Assembly (NCBI GenBank): GCA_001931535.1
Contig: CP016211.1
Coordinates: forward strand, 13,500,377 to 13,564,376
DNA: 64,000 bases
From: Minicystis rosea
GTDB lineage: Bacteria; Myxococcota_A; Polyangia; Polyangiales; Polyangiaceae
Reading direction: 5' to 3'
Made by a program: the position numbers and the translations under genes
Part shown: positions 30,764 to 38,575 of the stretch, piece after piece
Position numbering within the stretch: position 1 is the first letter of the stretch
Layout: the number at the start of each line of letters is the position of its first letter
Notes under the pieces: generated by a model
What the model was told of the DNA's origin: nothing
What the model saw: the letters and a program-made list of their open reading frames with translations, nothing else
Database searches by the model: none

Positions 30764-32254
30764 ATGCAAAAGATGACCGTGTTGGCTCTAGACGACATCG
30801 TAAACTCTAAGGGCTACTCGCCCGATCAATACAGCAAGATCCTGGGAGAGTGCGACCAGCTCAACATTTACCTTCTGATCGATCAGCCCCCGACGACGTC
30901 AGGCGGCACGAGCGTGAAGCTTGTGCTCGAGCACTCGGGAGATGGTCTTGTCTGGATGCCGAAGAACTCGACGCCGGAGATCAACAATGTGGCACTTGGC
31001 GCATCGCCACTGAGCGCAACGTTCAGCGTGTCCGATCCCGGGACGAAGCCGAGCCTGGGCCTCGTGCGTTTTCGCCTCGAGCTAACCAACTCAACAACAG
31101 GCTTTGGGATGGTGGCGAAGGTCAAGCTGTATGTGACGGCGCGCGATCGCGGTGCGGGTAGACCGATCAACGAGGAGGTCGCTCTCGACGAGGGCATCAT
31201 CGTGAGGTCGCCGGCGCTTGGCGTCGAGGCTGACGGGGAGCGAGCGCCGATCTGGAAGGATGCATCGGATTGCGGTTGCGACGATTGCGGGTGTAACCGA
31301 GCTAAGGTACCTGCATCCGCGTCGTCCGCTGCGCGACGGCTGGAAGCACTGATTGAAGCGGAGCGCATCTCAAAGTCATTTCCAGACGCACAGGGGATGC
31401 GCCGTCCTTGGGCGGCATTCGTGAAGAAGATCGAGCGCCTCCTCAAGCAAACAGTAAACAAGCCTGGTAAGCTGACATCAGATATCGATAGCGCTCCGCC
31501 GTTGCTGCATCTGCTTGATGATCCAGATCCGGATCCGCCTACGGGGCCGATTCCGGAGCCCGTTGGGACGGATACTGCAATTGAATGTAGCGATATTGAT
31601 GATCTGGGTGAGGCGATCGGTTGTGCCTTTAAAGCCATCGCTGATTGGTTTGCTAATATCGATCTGGATAGCACTGACGAGGAGGCTGAGGCGTTTCTCG
31701 ATAATAAGACGTGTGCCGAGATTAAGCAGGTTTCGGTGGATCAGTTGGCCAAGCTGTTTCAGGATATGGATGATGGTAAAACAGGAGATCCCGAACATTT
31801 TACTATGACAAGGGCTCTTAAGTGCATGACGTGTGAGCAGATGCAACCGCTCATCAATAAGATTGGGTTTGCCGATTTCAATTCGAATTGGGATGGGGAC
31901 AACCGCAATCGGATGTTGATGGAGCTCGCACGGTGCAACGCCATCACGATGAAGGACCTGGACGGTGATGCGGCAGCGGTTCTCGCGCTCGTGCAGCCAT
32001 GCAACTTCTTCAAGTCGCTTTCGAAGGGGCAGCTCCGCGACCTGCTGCAGGTGCTCGCCGATGATGAGAAGGGGTTCGCCATCAGGACGATCCTGGGCTG
32101 CTTCGATGCCTGTGCCATGACCAACCTGTTGAAGACGCCGGGGATGACCATCTCGGACCTGGCGGAGGGCTTCGACGACGATGTCAGTCTGGGGAATTTC
32201 GTCAACTTCACGATGAACAAAGCCGTCGAGTGCGCGCTGTCGAAGGTTAGCTGA
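30764..32254 (+). CDS. Large array protein 1 (EHSxDG-domain plus Cys-rich C-module)
   Basis: 496 residues. ATG 30764 follows AAGGAGG by 6 bases and matches the start of its two paralogues, although the frame is open back to 30452. Residues 1-128 form the array's shared beta-rich domain (VKLVLEHSGDGLVWMPKN, PSLGLVRFRLELTNS, KLYVTARDRG). A Cys motif SDCGCDDCGCN sits at 168-178. Residues about 180-350 are unique, less GC-rich, with a Pro/Asp hinge (LLDDPDPDPPTGPIPEP). Residues 354-496 are a Cys-punctuated helical module identical to that of large protein 2. No signal peptide. Function unknown; no similarity to a named family is recognised. Confidence 0.85.
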   Translation: MQKMTVLALDDIVNSKGYSPDQYSKILGECDQLNIYLLIDQPPTTSGGTSVKLVLEHSGDGLVWMPKNSTPEINNVALGASPLSATFSVSDPGTKPSLGLVRFRLELTNSTTGFGMVAKVKLYVTARDRGAGRPINEEVALDEGIIVRSPALGVEADGERAPIWKDASDCGCDDCGCNRAKVPASASSAARRLEALIEAERISKSFPDAQGMRRPWAAFVKKIERLLKQTVNKPGKLTSDIDSAPPLLHLLDDPDPDPPTGPIPEPVGTDTAIECSDIDDLGEAIGCAFKAIADWFANIDLDSTDEEAEAFLDNKTCAEIKQVSVDQLAKLFQDMDDGKTGDPEHFTMTRALKCMTCEQMQPLINKIGFADFNSNWDGDNRNRMLMELARCNAITMKDLDGDAAAVLALVQPCNFFKSLSKGQLRDLLQVLADDEKGFAIRTILGCFDACAMTNLLKTPGMTISDLAEGFDDDVSLGNFVNFTMNKAVECALSKVS

Positions 32255-33181
32255 AAGCGCGTCGGTGCGGCCTGCTGCTGCATGGCCGAGGCCCGACTCG
32301 GCCATGGTGACTTCTATCGTGCGCCGCGACGTTGTGCGGCGCTCTCTTGGTTGCTGTTGGTGTTTTACGAAGGAGATGAAGACATGCGACGCTACATGAT
32401 GACTGCGATGGATGAGTTCGTGGTGAGCACCACGGCTGTGTACACGTCTCAGGACCACAACCAGAAGCTCGGGTCGACCGACCAGCTCGCCATTCAGGTG
32501 ATTGCCGACCAGATCAGCGGCACGTCGCCGACGCTGACGCTGCAGATCGAGCATTCTGCGGATGGGCGCAACTGGGCGAGCAAGGCGGTCACGCCGGAGA
32601 TCAACGTGCAGGCGCTGAGCTCCGCGTCGACCAACGTGTTTTACGCGTCGGACGCGGGTGCGACGCCGACGCTGTCGTTCGTTCGCTTCAAGATCACGCT
32701 GGGCGGGACGTCGCCGGTGGCGCACTTGAAGGTGAACGTCACGGGGCGCGACGAGGCGTAAGCCTCGGCGCACGCGACCTCGGATTGACAACGAGACGGA
32801 GCAAGTATGCGAACCTATACGAAGACGGTCTTCAATGACTTCGTGGTTGGTACTGGGAGCACTTACACGACCTCGGAGCACAACAAGCTCTTGGGATCGG
32901 CAGGGAAGATCGCGTTCCAGGTGGTGGGCGATCAGGTGAGCGGGACGTCGCCGACGCTAACGTTGCAGATCGAGCACTCGAGTGATGGCCGGAACTGGAG
33001 CAATCGTTCGGGGACAGCAGAGATCAACGCGCAGAGCTTGAGCTCGAGCGCGACGAACGTGCTCTTTGCGTCGGACGCAGGCGCTACGCCGCTGCTCGGC
33101 TTCGTGCGTCTTCGGATCGCGCTCGGCGGGACGTCGCCGAACGCGCACGTGAAGATCACCGCGGTGGGGCGGGACAACGGC
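31848..33181 (+). repeat. 1,334-bp perfect direct repeat, copy 1
   Basis: Identical by eye, base for base, to 34575-35908 (offset 2,727). It covers the last 408 bases of the large gene, the complete alpha-type gene, and all but the last few codons of the beta-type gene, including both intergenic spacers. Third-position and spacer identity implies very recent duplication or ongoing gene conversion. Confidence 0.92.
32384..32761 (+). CDS. Small array protein, alpha type, copy 1
   Basis: 125 residues. ATG 32384 follows GAAGGAG by 8 bases and is chosen over a longer frame. The protein is one copy of the array's domain: MRRYMMTAMDEFVVSTTAVY at the start, LTLQIEHSADGRNWASKA, SDAGATPTLSFVRFKITLGG, and HLKVNVTGRD near the end. 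No signal peptide, membrane segment or Cys. The pattern of short alternating strands suggests a beta-sandwich. Identical in sequence to the gene at 35111. It lies 129 bases after large protein 1 and 45 before the beta-type gene, so an alpha-beta-large operon unit is likely. Confidence 0.85.
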   Translation: MRRYMMTAMDEFVVSTTAVYTSQDHNQKLGSTDQLAIQVIADQISGTSPTLTLQIEHSADGRNWASKAVTPEINVQALSSASTNVFYASDAGATPTLSFVRFKITLGGTSPVAHLKVNVTGRDEA

Positions 33182-33202
33182 GCAGAGGCATCGGCTTCGT
33201 AG
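32807..33202 (+). CDS. Small array protein, beta type, copy 1
   Basis: 131 residues, one shared domain: MRTYTKTVFNDFVVGTGSTY, LTLQIEHSSDGRNWSNRS, SDAGATPLLGFVRLRIALGG, HVKITAVGRDNG. The ATG is preceded by GGAGCAAGT. About half the positions match the alpha type, with the strongest matches in the EHSxDGRNW and TSPTLTL segments. It differs from copy 2 (35534) only at the C-terminus (GAEASAS versus GSES), because the direct repeat ends there. Function unknown; cytoplasmic or leaderless export. Confidence 0.85.
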   Translation: MRTYTKTVFNDFVVGTGSTYTTSEHNKLLGSAGKIAFQVVGDQVSGTSPTLTLQIEHSSDGRNWSNRSGTAEINAQSLSSSATNVLFASDAGATPLLGFVRLRIALGGTSPNAHVKITAVGRDNGAEASAS

Positions 33203-33349
33203 CGCGTTGACGTGGTCTTGGTGCTCCACATCGAGCCTTTTTCGACCGTGACCGCGATGGGGGGCGACATCGCACCATCGCCGGTTGCAGGCTCGTGTGG
33301 AGCACTGCGGCTGCACACCACGGCATGATTGAGGAGACGGAGGTGCCTC

Positions 33350-34981
33350 ATGCATAAGATGACTGTGTTCGCTCTCGACGGCATCGTAAACTCTAAGAGC
33401 TACTCGCCCGATCAATACAGCAAGATCCTGGGAGAGTGTGACCAGCTCAACGTCTTCCTTTTGATCGAACAGCCCCCGACGACGTCAGGCGGCACGAGCG
33501 TGAAGCTTGTGCTCGAGCACTCGGGAGATGGTCTTGTCTGGATGCCGAAGAACTCGACGCCGGAGATCAACAATGTGGCGCTTGGCGCGTCGCCGTTGAG
33601 CGCAACGTTCAGCGTGTCCGATCCCGGGACGAAGCCGAGCCTGGGCCTCGTGCGTTTTCGCCTCGAGCTAACCAACTCAACAACAGGCTTTGGGATGGTG
33701 GCGAAGGTCAAGCTGTATGTGACGGCGCGCGATCGCGGTGCGGGTAGACCGATCAACGAGGAGGTCGCTCTCGACGAGGGCATCATCGTGAGGGCGCCCG
33801 CGCTCGGCGTCGAGGCTGACGACCTGGGGATGGGGGAGCGGTCGCTCATCTGGAAGGATGAATCGGATTGCGGTTGTGGCGATTGCGGGTGCAACGAAAA
33901 TGTTGCGCCACGGTGGTCATTGCCAAGAATTCCTGAGCTCCTCACAAGGGTGTCGCGTGCACGGGAGGGCAGTTTGGCGAATGCTCGCGAGCTGCGTAAG
34001 CAACTCGAGCAAGCGAGGAGCGTTATCCTGAGCGCTCTGGGGGATATTCAGGGGTTGGCCGACGCTGCTAAAGATGAGGCGGACATCGGCGCTCGTCTGC
34101 AGCAGGTAGTACTCCCTCTCGTGGAGTTGGGCGTACTCGATCAGTCCGCCATGACGGCCATTTTTGGCACATTTGGTGATCTGCTTAGACCGCTCGATGA
34201 CCAGCGAAACTGGAATTGTGTAGATGGTCCCAATGGTGACAAAATCTGTAACGTGACGGGGGGTACATCCAAAGGGATTGATGTGGTATTTTTCGGTCTT
34301 TTGCTGTTTTTTGCGGCGGCTGCGGTTGGTGTTTTGGTCTTGCTCGGCCTGGGGATTAAAGAGTTTGGCGAGTGGTTCTTTGGTCTTTTTGACGATCCGG
34401 AAGACCAGGTGGCTGAGCTGTTCTTTCGTGTTCTGAATTGTCAGCAGATTCAGACGCTCGACGTTGATGTGCTGAAGCAGATGTTTGACTGGATGCTGGA
34501 TGGTCCCACGAATCAGGACTCCCATGAGATGATGACGAAGGCTCTTGGGTGCATGACGTGTGAGCAGATGCGGTCGCTCATCAATAAGATTGGGTTTGCC
34601 GATTTCAATTCGAATTGGGATGGGGACAACCGCAATCGGATGTTGATGGAGCTCGCACGGTGCAACGCCATCACGATGAAGGACCTGGACGGTGATGCGG
34701 CAGCGGTTCTCGCGCTCGTGCAGCCATGCAACTTCTTCAAGTCGCTTTCGAAGGGGCAGCTCCGCGACCTGCTGCAGGTGCTCGCCGATGATGAGAAGGG
34801 GTTCGCCATCAGGACGATCCTGGGCTGCTTCGATGCCTGTGCCATGACCAACCTGTTGAAGACGCCGGGGATGACCATCTCGGACCTGGCGGAGGGCTTC
34901 GACGACGATGTCAGTCTGGGGAATTTCGTCAACTTCACGATGAACAAAGCCGTCGAGTGCGCGCTGTCGAAGGTTAGCTGA
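33350..34981 (+). CDS. Large array protein 2, with transmembrane middle
   Basis: 543 residues; ATG 33350 matches the paralogues and follows a GGAGACGGAGG tract. Residues 1-160 are nearly identical to large protein 1, followed by SDCGCGDCGCN. The middle (about 185-360) is unrelated to that of protein 1: a long helix (ANARELRKQLEQARSVILSA), a Cys pair (WNCVDGPNGDKICNV), and one strong membrane segment (VVFFGLLLFFAAAAVGVLVL) in locally AT-richer DNA. The middle then rejoins (CQQIQTLDVDVLKQMFDWM) and the last 143 residues (401-543) match protein 1 but for two residues. Same ends, swapped centre. Confidence 0.85.
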   Translation: MHKMTVFALDGIVNSKSYSPDQYSKILGECDQLNVFLLIEQPPTTSGGTSVKLVLEHSGDGLVWMPKNSTPEINNVALGASPLSATFSVSDPGTKPSLGLVRFRLELTNSTTGFGMVAKVKLYVTARDRGAGRPINEEVALDEGIIVRAPALGVEADDLGMGERSLIWKDESDCGCGDCGCNENVAPRWSLPRIPELLTRVSRAREGSLANARELRKQLEQARSVILSALGDIQGLADAAKDEADIGARLQQVVLPLVELGVLDQSAMTAIFGTFGDLLRPLDDQRNWNCVDGPNGDKICNVTGGTSKGIDVVFFGLLLFFAAAAVGVLVLLGLGIKEFGEWFFGLFDDPEDQVAELFFRVLNCQQIQTLDVDVLKQMFDWMLDGPTNQDSHEMMTKALGCMTCEQMRSLINKIGFADFNSNWDGDNRNRMLMELARCNAITMKDLDGDAAAVLALVQPCNFFKSLSKGQLRDLLQVLADDEKGFAIRTILGCFDACAMTNLLKTPGMTISDLAEGFDDDVSLGNFVNFTMNKAVECALSKVS

Positions 34982-35908
34982 AAGCGCGTCGGTGCGGCCT
35001 GCTGCTGCATGGCCGAGGCCCGACTCGGCCATGGTGACTTCTATCGTGCGCCGCGACGTTGTGCGGCGCTCTCTTGGTTGCTGTTGGTGTTTTACGAAGG
35101 AGATGAAGACATGCGACGCTACATGATGACTGCGATGGATGAGTTCGTGGTGAGCACCACGGCTGTGTACACGTCTCAGGACCACAACCAGAAGCTCGGG
35201 TCGACCGACCAGCTCGCCATTCAGGTGATTGCCGACCAGATCAGCGGCACGTCGCCGACGCTGACGCTGCAGATCGAGCATTCTGCGGATGGGCGCAACT
35301 GGGCGAGCAAGGCGGTCACGCCGGAGATCAACGTGCAGGCGCTGAGCTCCGCGTCGACCAACGTGTTTTACGCGTCGGACGCGGGTGCGACGCCGACGCT
35401 GTCGTTCGTTCGCTTCAAGATCACGCTGGGCGGGACGTCGCCGGTGGCGCACTTGAAGGTGAACGTCACGGGGCGCGACGAGGCGTAAGCCTCGGCGCAC
35501 GCGACCTCGGATTGACAACGAGACGGAGCAAGTATGCGAACCTATACGAAGACGGTCTTCAATGACTTCGTGGTTGGTACTGGGAGCACTTACACGACCT
35601 CGGAGCACAACAAGCTCTTGGGATCGGCAGGGAAGATCGCGTTCCAGGTGGTGGGCGATCAGGTGAGCGGGACGTCGCCGACGCTAACGTTGCAGATCGA
35701 GCACTCGAGTGATGGCCGGAACTGGAGCAATCGTTCGGGGACAGCAGAGATCAACGCGCAGAGCTTGAGCTCGAGCGCGACGAACGTGCTCTTTGCGTCG
35801 GACGCAGGCGCTACGCCGCTGCTCGGCTTCGTGCGTCTTCGGATCGCGCTCGGCGGGACGTCGCCGAACGCGCACGTGAAGATCACCGCGGTGGGGCGGG
35901 ACAACGGC
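34575..35908 (+). repeat. 1,334-bp perfect direct repeat, copy 2
   Basis: Second copy of 31848-33181. Divergence begins abruptly one base upstream (T at 34574 versus C at 31847) and at 35909, inside the last codons of the beta gene. Recombination between the copies would delete or add a 2,727-bp unit. Confidence 0.92.
35111..35488 (+). CDS. Small array protein, alpha type, copy 2
   Basis: 125 residues, identical in DNA and protein to the gene at 32384, with the same GAAGGAG ribosome site, because it lies inside the second copy of the direct repeat. It begins a new unit after large protein 2. Dosage increase or a structural role needing much protein could favour keeping identical copies; this is inference. 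Confidence 0.85.
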   Translation: MRRYMMTAMDEFVVSTTAVYTSQDHNQKLGSTDQLAIQVIADQISGTSPTLTLQIEHSADGRNWASKAVTPEINVQALSSASTNVFYASDAGATPTLSFVRFKITLGGTSPVAHLKVNVTGRDEA

Positions 35909-35920
35909 TCGGAGTCGTAG
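35534..35920 (+). CDS. Small array protein, beta type, copy 2
   Basis: 128 residues, identical to the gene at 32807 until the final GSES. After its stop the similarity to the earlier unit ends and unrelated DNA follows (35921-36174). On its opposite strand that DNA encodes an open, hydrophobic-patterned stretch (FDLVLIDACEPGAP) that may be a remnant of another gene. Confidence 0.85.
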   Translation: MRTYTKTVFNDFVVGTGSTYTTSEHNKLLGSAGKIAFQVVGDQVSGTSPTLTLQIEHSSDGRNWSNRSGTAEINAQSLSSSATNVLFASDAGATPLLGFVRLRIALGGTSPNAHVKITAVGRDNGSES

Positions 35921-36174
35921 ACTCCCAACGCGTTGCAGTTGCCTTGGCGCTTGATCTCCAGCGTCGCATCCACGAGGACGGGCTGAGCCTGTTCACGTGG
36001 TTGCGATGCACGGAGGGGAGCGCCGGGCTCGCAGGCATCGATCAGTACGAGATCGAAGCTGTAGCGAGTGAGACTGTTGTTGCGGTGTCCGAAGTGGGAG
36101 CACGGTGGCAACGTTGTTCGTTGCTGCCGTGCTCTCGCTATGAGCCGAAATGGCGTGACGGGTTGAGGTGGACC

Positions 36175-36540
36175 ATGCGCAGATATTCGATGATTGTCTT
36201 TGATGACTTTGTGCCTACCGATGTGACCGTCTACACGGCGCCTGAATTCAGCGAGCGGCTTGGCCTGCCAGACAAATTCGCCTTTCAAGCGATAGTCGAC
36301 AATAGATCGGGAGGCGGGACGCTCTTCATCAATGTCGAGCATTCGGCGGACGGGAAGAACTGGACCAGTAAGCCGGGTTGGTTCGAAGTAGATCTGGACT
36401 ATCCGCTTACGACTTACACGCTGCTCGGTGCGGATGATGGGTCTACGCCAAGCTTTCGGTTCGTTCGTCTGGCGATCAACATCATGGGAGGAGCCTATGT
36501 GCAGCTCAGAGTCAGCGTGACTGCGCGAGATGGCGCTTGA
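36175..36540 (+). CDS. Small array protein, divergent gamma type
   Basis: 121 residues. ATG 36175 is preceded by TTGAGGTGGACC and chosen because it aligns with the other small proteins (MRRYSMIVFDDFVPTDVTVY). The same domain core is present: FINVEHSADGKNWTSKPG, ADDGSTPSFRFVRLAINIMG, LRVSVTARDG. It is clearly more diverged than alpha and beta, with the TSPTLTL segment replaced by SGGGTLF. A longer upstream frame is open but lacks domain features. Precedes large protein 3 by 161 bases. Confidence 0.8.
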   Translation: MRRYSMIVFDDFVPTDVTVYTAPEFSERLGLPDKFAFQAIVDNRSGGGTLFINVEHSADGKNWTSKPGWFEVDLDYPLTTYTLLGADDGSTPSFRFVRLAINIMGGAYVQLRVSVTARDGA

Positions 36541-36701
36541 TGGTGAGATTGCCAATGTGACGACGACCGAGCAGAGAATGCCGTCGCGACGGATGCGGTC
36601 TTGGTGGCGATGGACGCGAGAGTGCGCTTGCTCGCGCTGGCTGGCCCACGTGGAGCGCTGTTCGAGTGAGATGCAACGGAGCAACTGAAAGGGGTGCGAC
36701 T

Positions 36702-38378
36702 GTGCAGAAGGTGACTTTGTTGGCTCTCGATGATGTTGTAAATGGGAAGGGCTATACGCCCGACCACTACAGCTCGACGTTGGGCGAATGCGACAATCTC
36801 AACATTCAGCTAACGGTTGAGCTGCCATCGGCGACATCGGGTGGCACCAGCGTGAAGCTGGTCATCGAACATTCGGGAGATGGTCGCACCTGGATGTCGA
36901 AGAATACGACGCCGGAAATCAACGGTGTTGCATTGGGCTCGCTGCCAGTGACCACAACGCTCACTGTGTTCGACGCGGGGACGAAGCCGAGCCTAGGGCT
37001 CGTGCGTTTTCGGCTGGAGTTCACGAACACCGTGACAGGCGTGGCGATGGCTGCAAAGGTCAAGCTCTATGTAATGGGGCGGGATCTAGGGGCAGGCAAG
37101 CCGATCAACGAAAGGGTCGAGATTCCGTCGGGAGTCGTGACGAGAATGCCGTCACGACGAGCCGAATCCAGATCGAGCGGAGGTGTGAGCGCTCTGACGT
37201 CTCTGCTCGCGCGTGGATCCGTGTCGGTTCGGGAGGGGAAGGTTGTCTTGAAACCCGGGGCACCGCACCAGCCTCAGACGCCGCCGAGTCCTCCGCAGAT
37301 CACGAAGACAACCACACTGAATAGTGATGGATCGACCACCGTCGTGATCAAATCCACAAAGGGAAGTGTTGTCGTTACGACAGACCCCTTTGATAAGAAC
37401 CCGTGGGTCAACAGCGGGGCGGCGATTTACGGGAAGGATAATGCGATGAACGCGAGCACGTTCGTCATTGATCGAGATACCGGGGATATGGTGTTTATTG
37501 GAGGGGGGATTTCATCGATTGGGTCGTCTGATGTGGTGGTGATTGGGAAGAGTGACGGCACCCCCAAAGAGATTTGGGGCCATTGGACTGATGAACTCGG
37601 AACCGTGACAGCGATCGTTGTGCAAACGAACAGCGACGGAAGCGCGTCAATGACGGAGACGGTGACGACGGTAGAGGATGATGGGTCGAAGGTCACGGTT
37701 AGAACCGTCTCGCCTGACGGAAAATGCACCGAAGAGATTTTTGTAACGGATGAGGGCGGAAATCGCACAGATACGATCTCTGCTTCGAAGAACTGCAAGC
37801 GGGATACTGAGGTCAAGAAGACCCTGAACGATTCTACCGTTGAAGGAGATGATGATGACGATGGCGATGACGATGACGAGGACGTGGACGAGGACGATGG
37901 CGACGAGGACGAGGACGATCTCGGGGAAGCCGAAGACGACATGATCTTCACTGGCGGTCGGTCCTCTGATGACGATGCGGATGAAGGGCCTCCAGACTTG
38001 AACCTGAGATTCCTTCATGGCTTCGATCCGAACGCGTCAGCCTCCCCCTCCAACAATGACGGTGGGCTTACCGATTGGACTGCGCCGGAAGAGCCGATCG
38101 ATCTGGTGGCGCTGCTTCGAGGGAAACGCGGAGGCGGAGGTGGAGGACATCCGGGGGGCACTGTCGGGTGGGGAGACTCCACGAGCGATGAATCGCCGAA
38201 CGAGATCGATCCGAAGGCTGTTCGAGGTGGCAGGGTCATTTCCAGCGCAGACGATAGTGGCTGGGGCGATCTCAATCATCCCAATGCGTTCGTCAGCCTG
38301 CTCGCGAGCATCTTGGGTACGTCGCCGGCCGGCATTGCGCGCTCGGTAGCTCAGGCTGCTCTCCGGTCGCGTAATTGA
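36702..38378 (+). CDS. Large array protein 3, acidic, different C-terminus
   Basis: 558 residues from GTG 36702, which follows GAAAGGGG and aligns with the paralogue starts (MQKVTLLALDDVVNGKGYTP). Residues 1-130 are the shared domain (VKLVIEHSGDGRTWMSKN, PSLGLVRFRLEFTN). It lacks the Cys motif and the helical C-module of proteins 1 and 2. Instead a beta-rich Thr/Ser/Val region follows (TVVIKSTKGSVVVTTDPFD; AIVVQTNSDGSASMTETVTT), then about 45 residues that are mostly Asp/Glu (near codons 383-425), a Gly-rich stretch (GGGGGGHPGGTVGWGD), and a short helical end. The acidic tract could bind calcium or act as a disordered spacer. Last gene of the array. Function unknown. Confidence 0.8.
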   Translation: MQKVTLLALDDVVNGKGYTPDHYSSTLGECDNLNIQLTVELPSATSGGTSVKLVIEHSGDGRTWMSKNTTPEINGVALGSLPVTTTLTVFDAGTKPSLGLVRFRLEFTNTVTGVAMAAKVKLYVMGRDLGAGKPINERVEIPSGVVTRMPSRRAESRSSGGVSALTSLLARGSVSVREGKVVLKPGAPHQPQTPPSPPQITKTTTLNSDGSTTVVIKSTKGSVVVTTDPFDKNPWVNSGAAIYGKDNAMNASTFVIDRDTGDMVFIGGGISSIGSSDVVVIGKSDGTPKEIWGHWTDELGTVTAIVVQTNSDGSASMTETVTTVEDDGSKVTVRTVSPDGKCTEEIFVTDEGGNRTDTISASKNCKRDTEVKKTLNDSTVEGDDDDDGDDDDEDVDEDDGDEDEDDLGEAEDDMIFTGGRSSDDDADEGPPDLNLRFLHGFDPNASASPSNNDGGLTDWTAPEEPIDLVALLRGKRGGGGGGHPGGTVGWGDSTSDESPNEIDPKAVRGGRVISSADDSGWGDLNHPNAFVSLLASILGTSPAGIARSVAQAALRSRN

Positions 38379-38575
38379 ATGCATTCTCAAGGCCGGTGGG
38401 GCCATGCCGCTCCGAAGGAGCGACCTGCTCGGCGATTGAAGAGCTATCGAGACGAAGAGTCCGCTGCGTTGATGGGGATGCGTCGCCCGCGAGCCGCTTG
38501 CACGATACGTCGCCGGCGGCTCGCGCGTTCCTCGATGGTGCTCCAGCGCGTGCAGCGCGCGTTCGCCTCGTCGAG

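Noticed and set aside
35921..36174. Possible transposase remnant on the minus strand
   Set aside because: Open and protein-like, but no DDE motif, inverted ends or target duplication could be seen.
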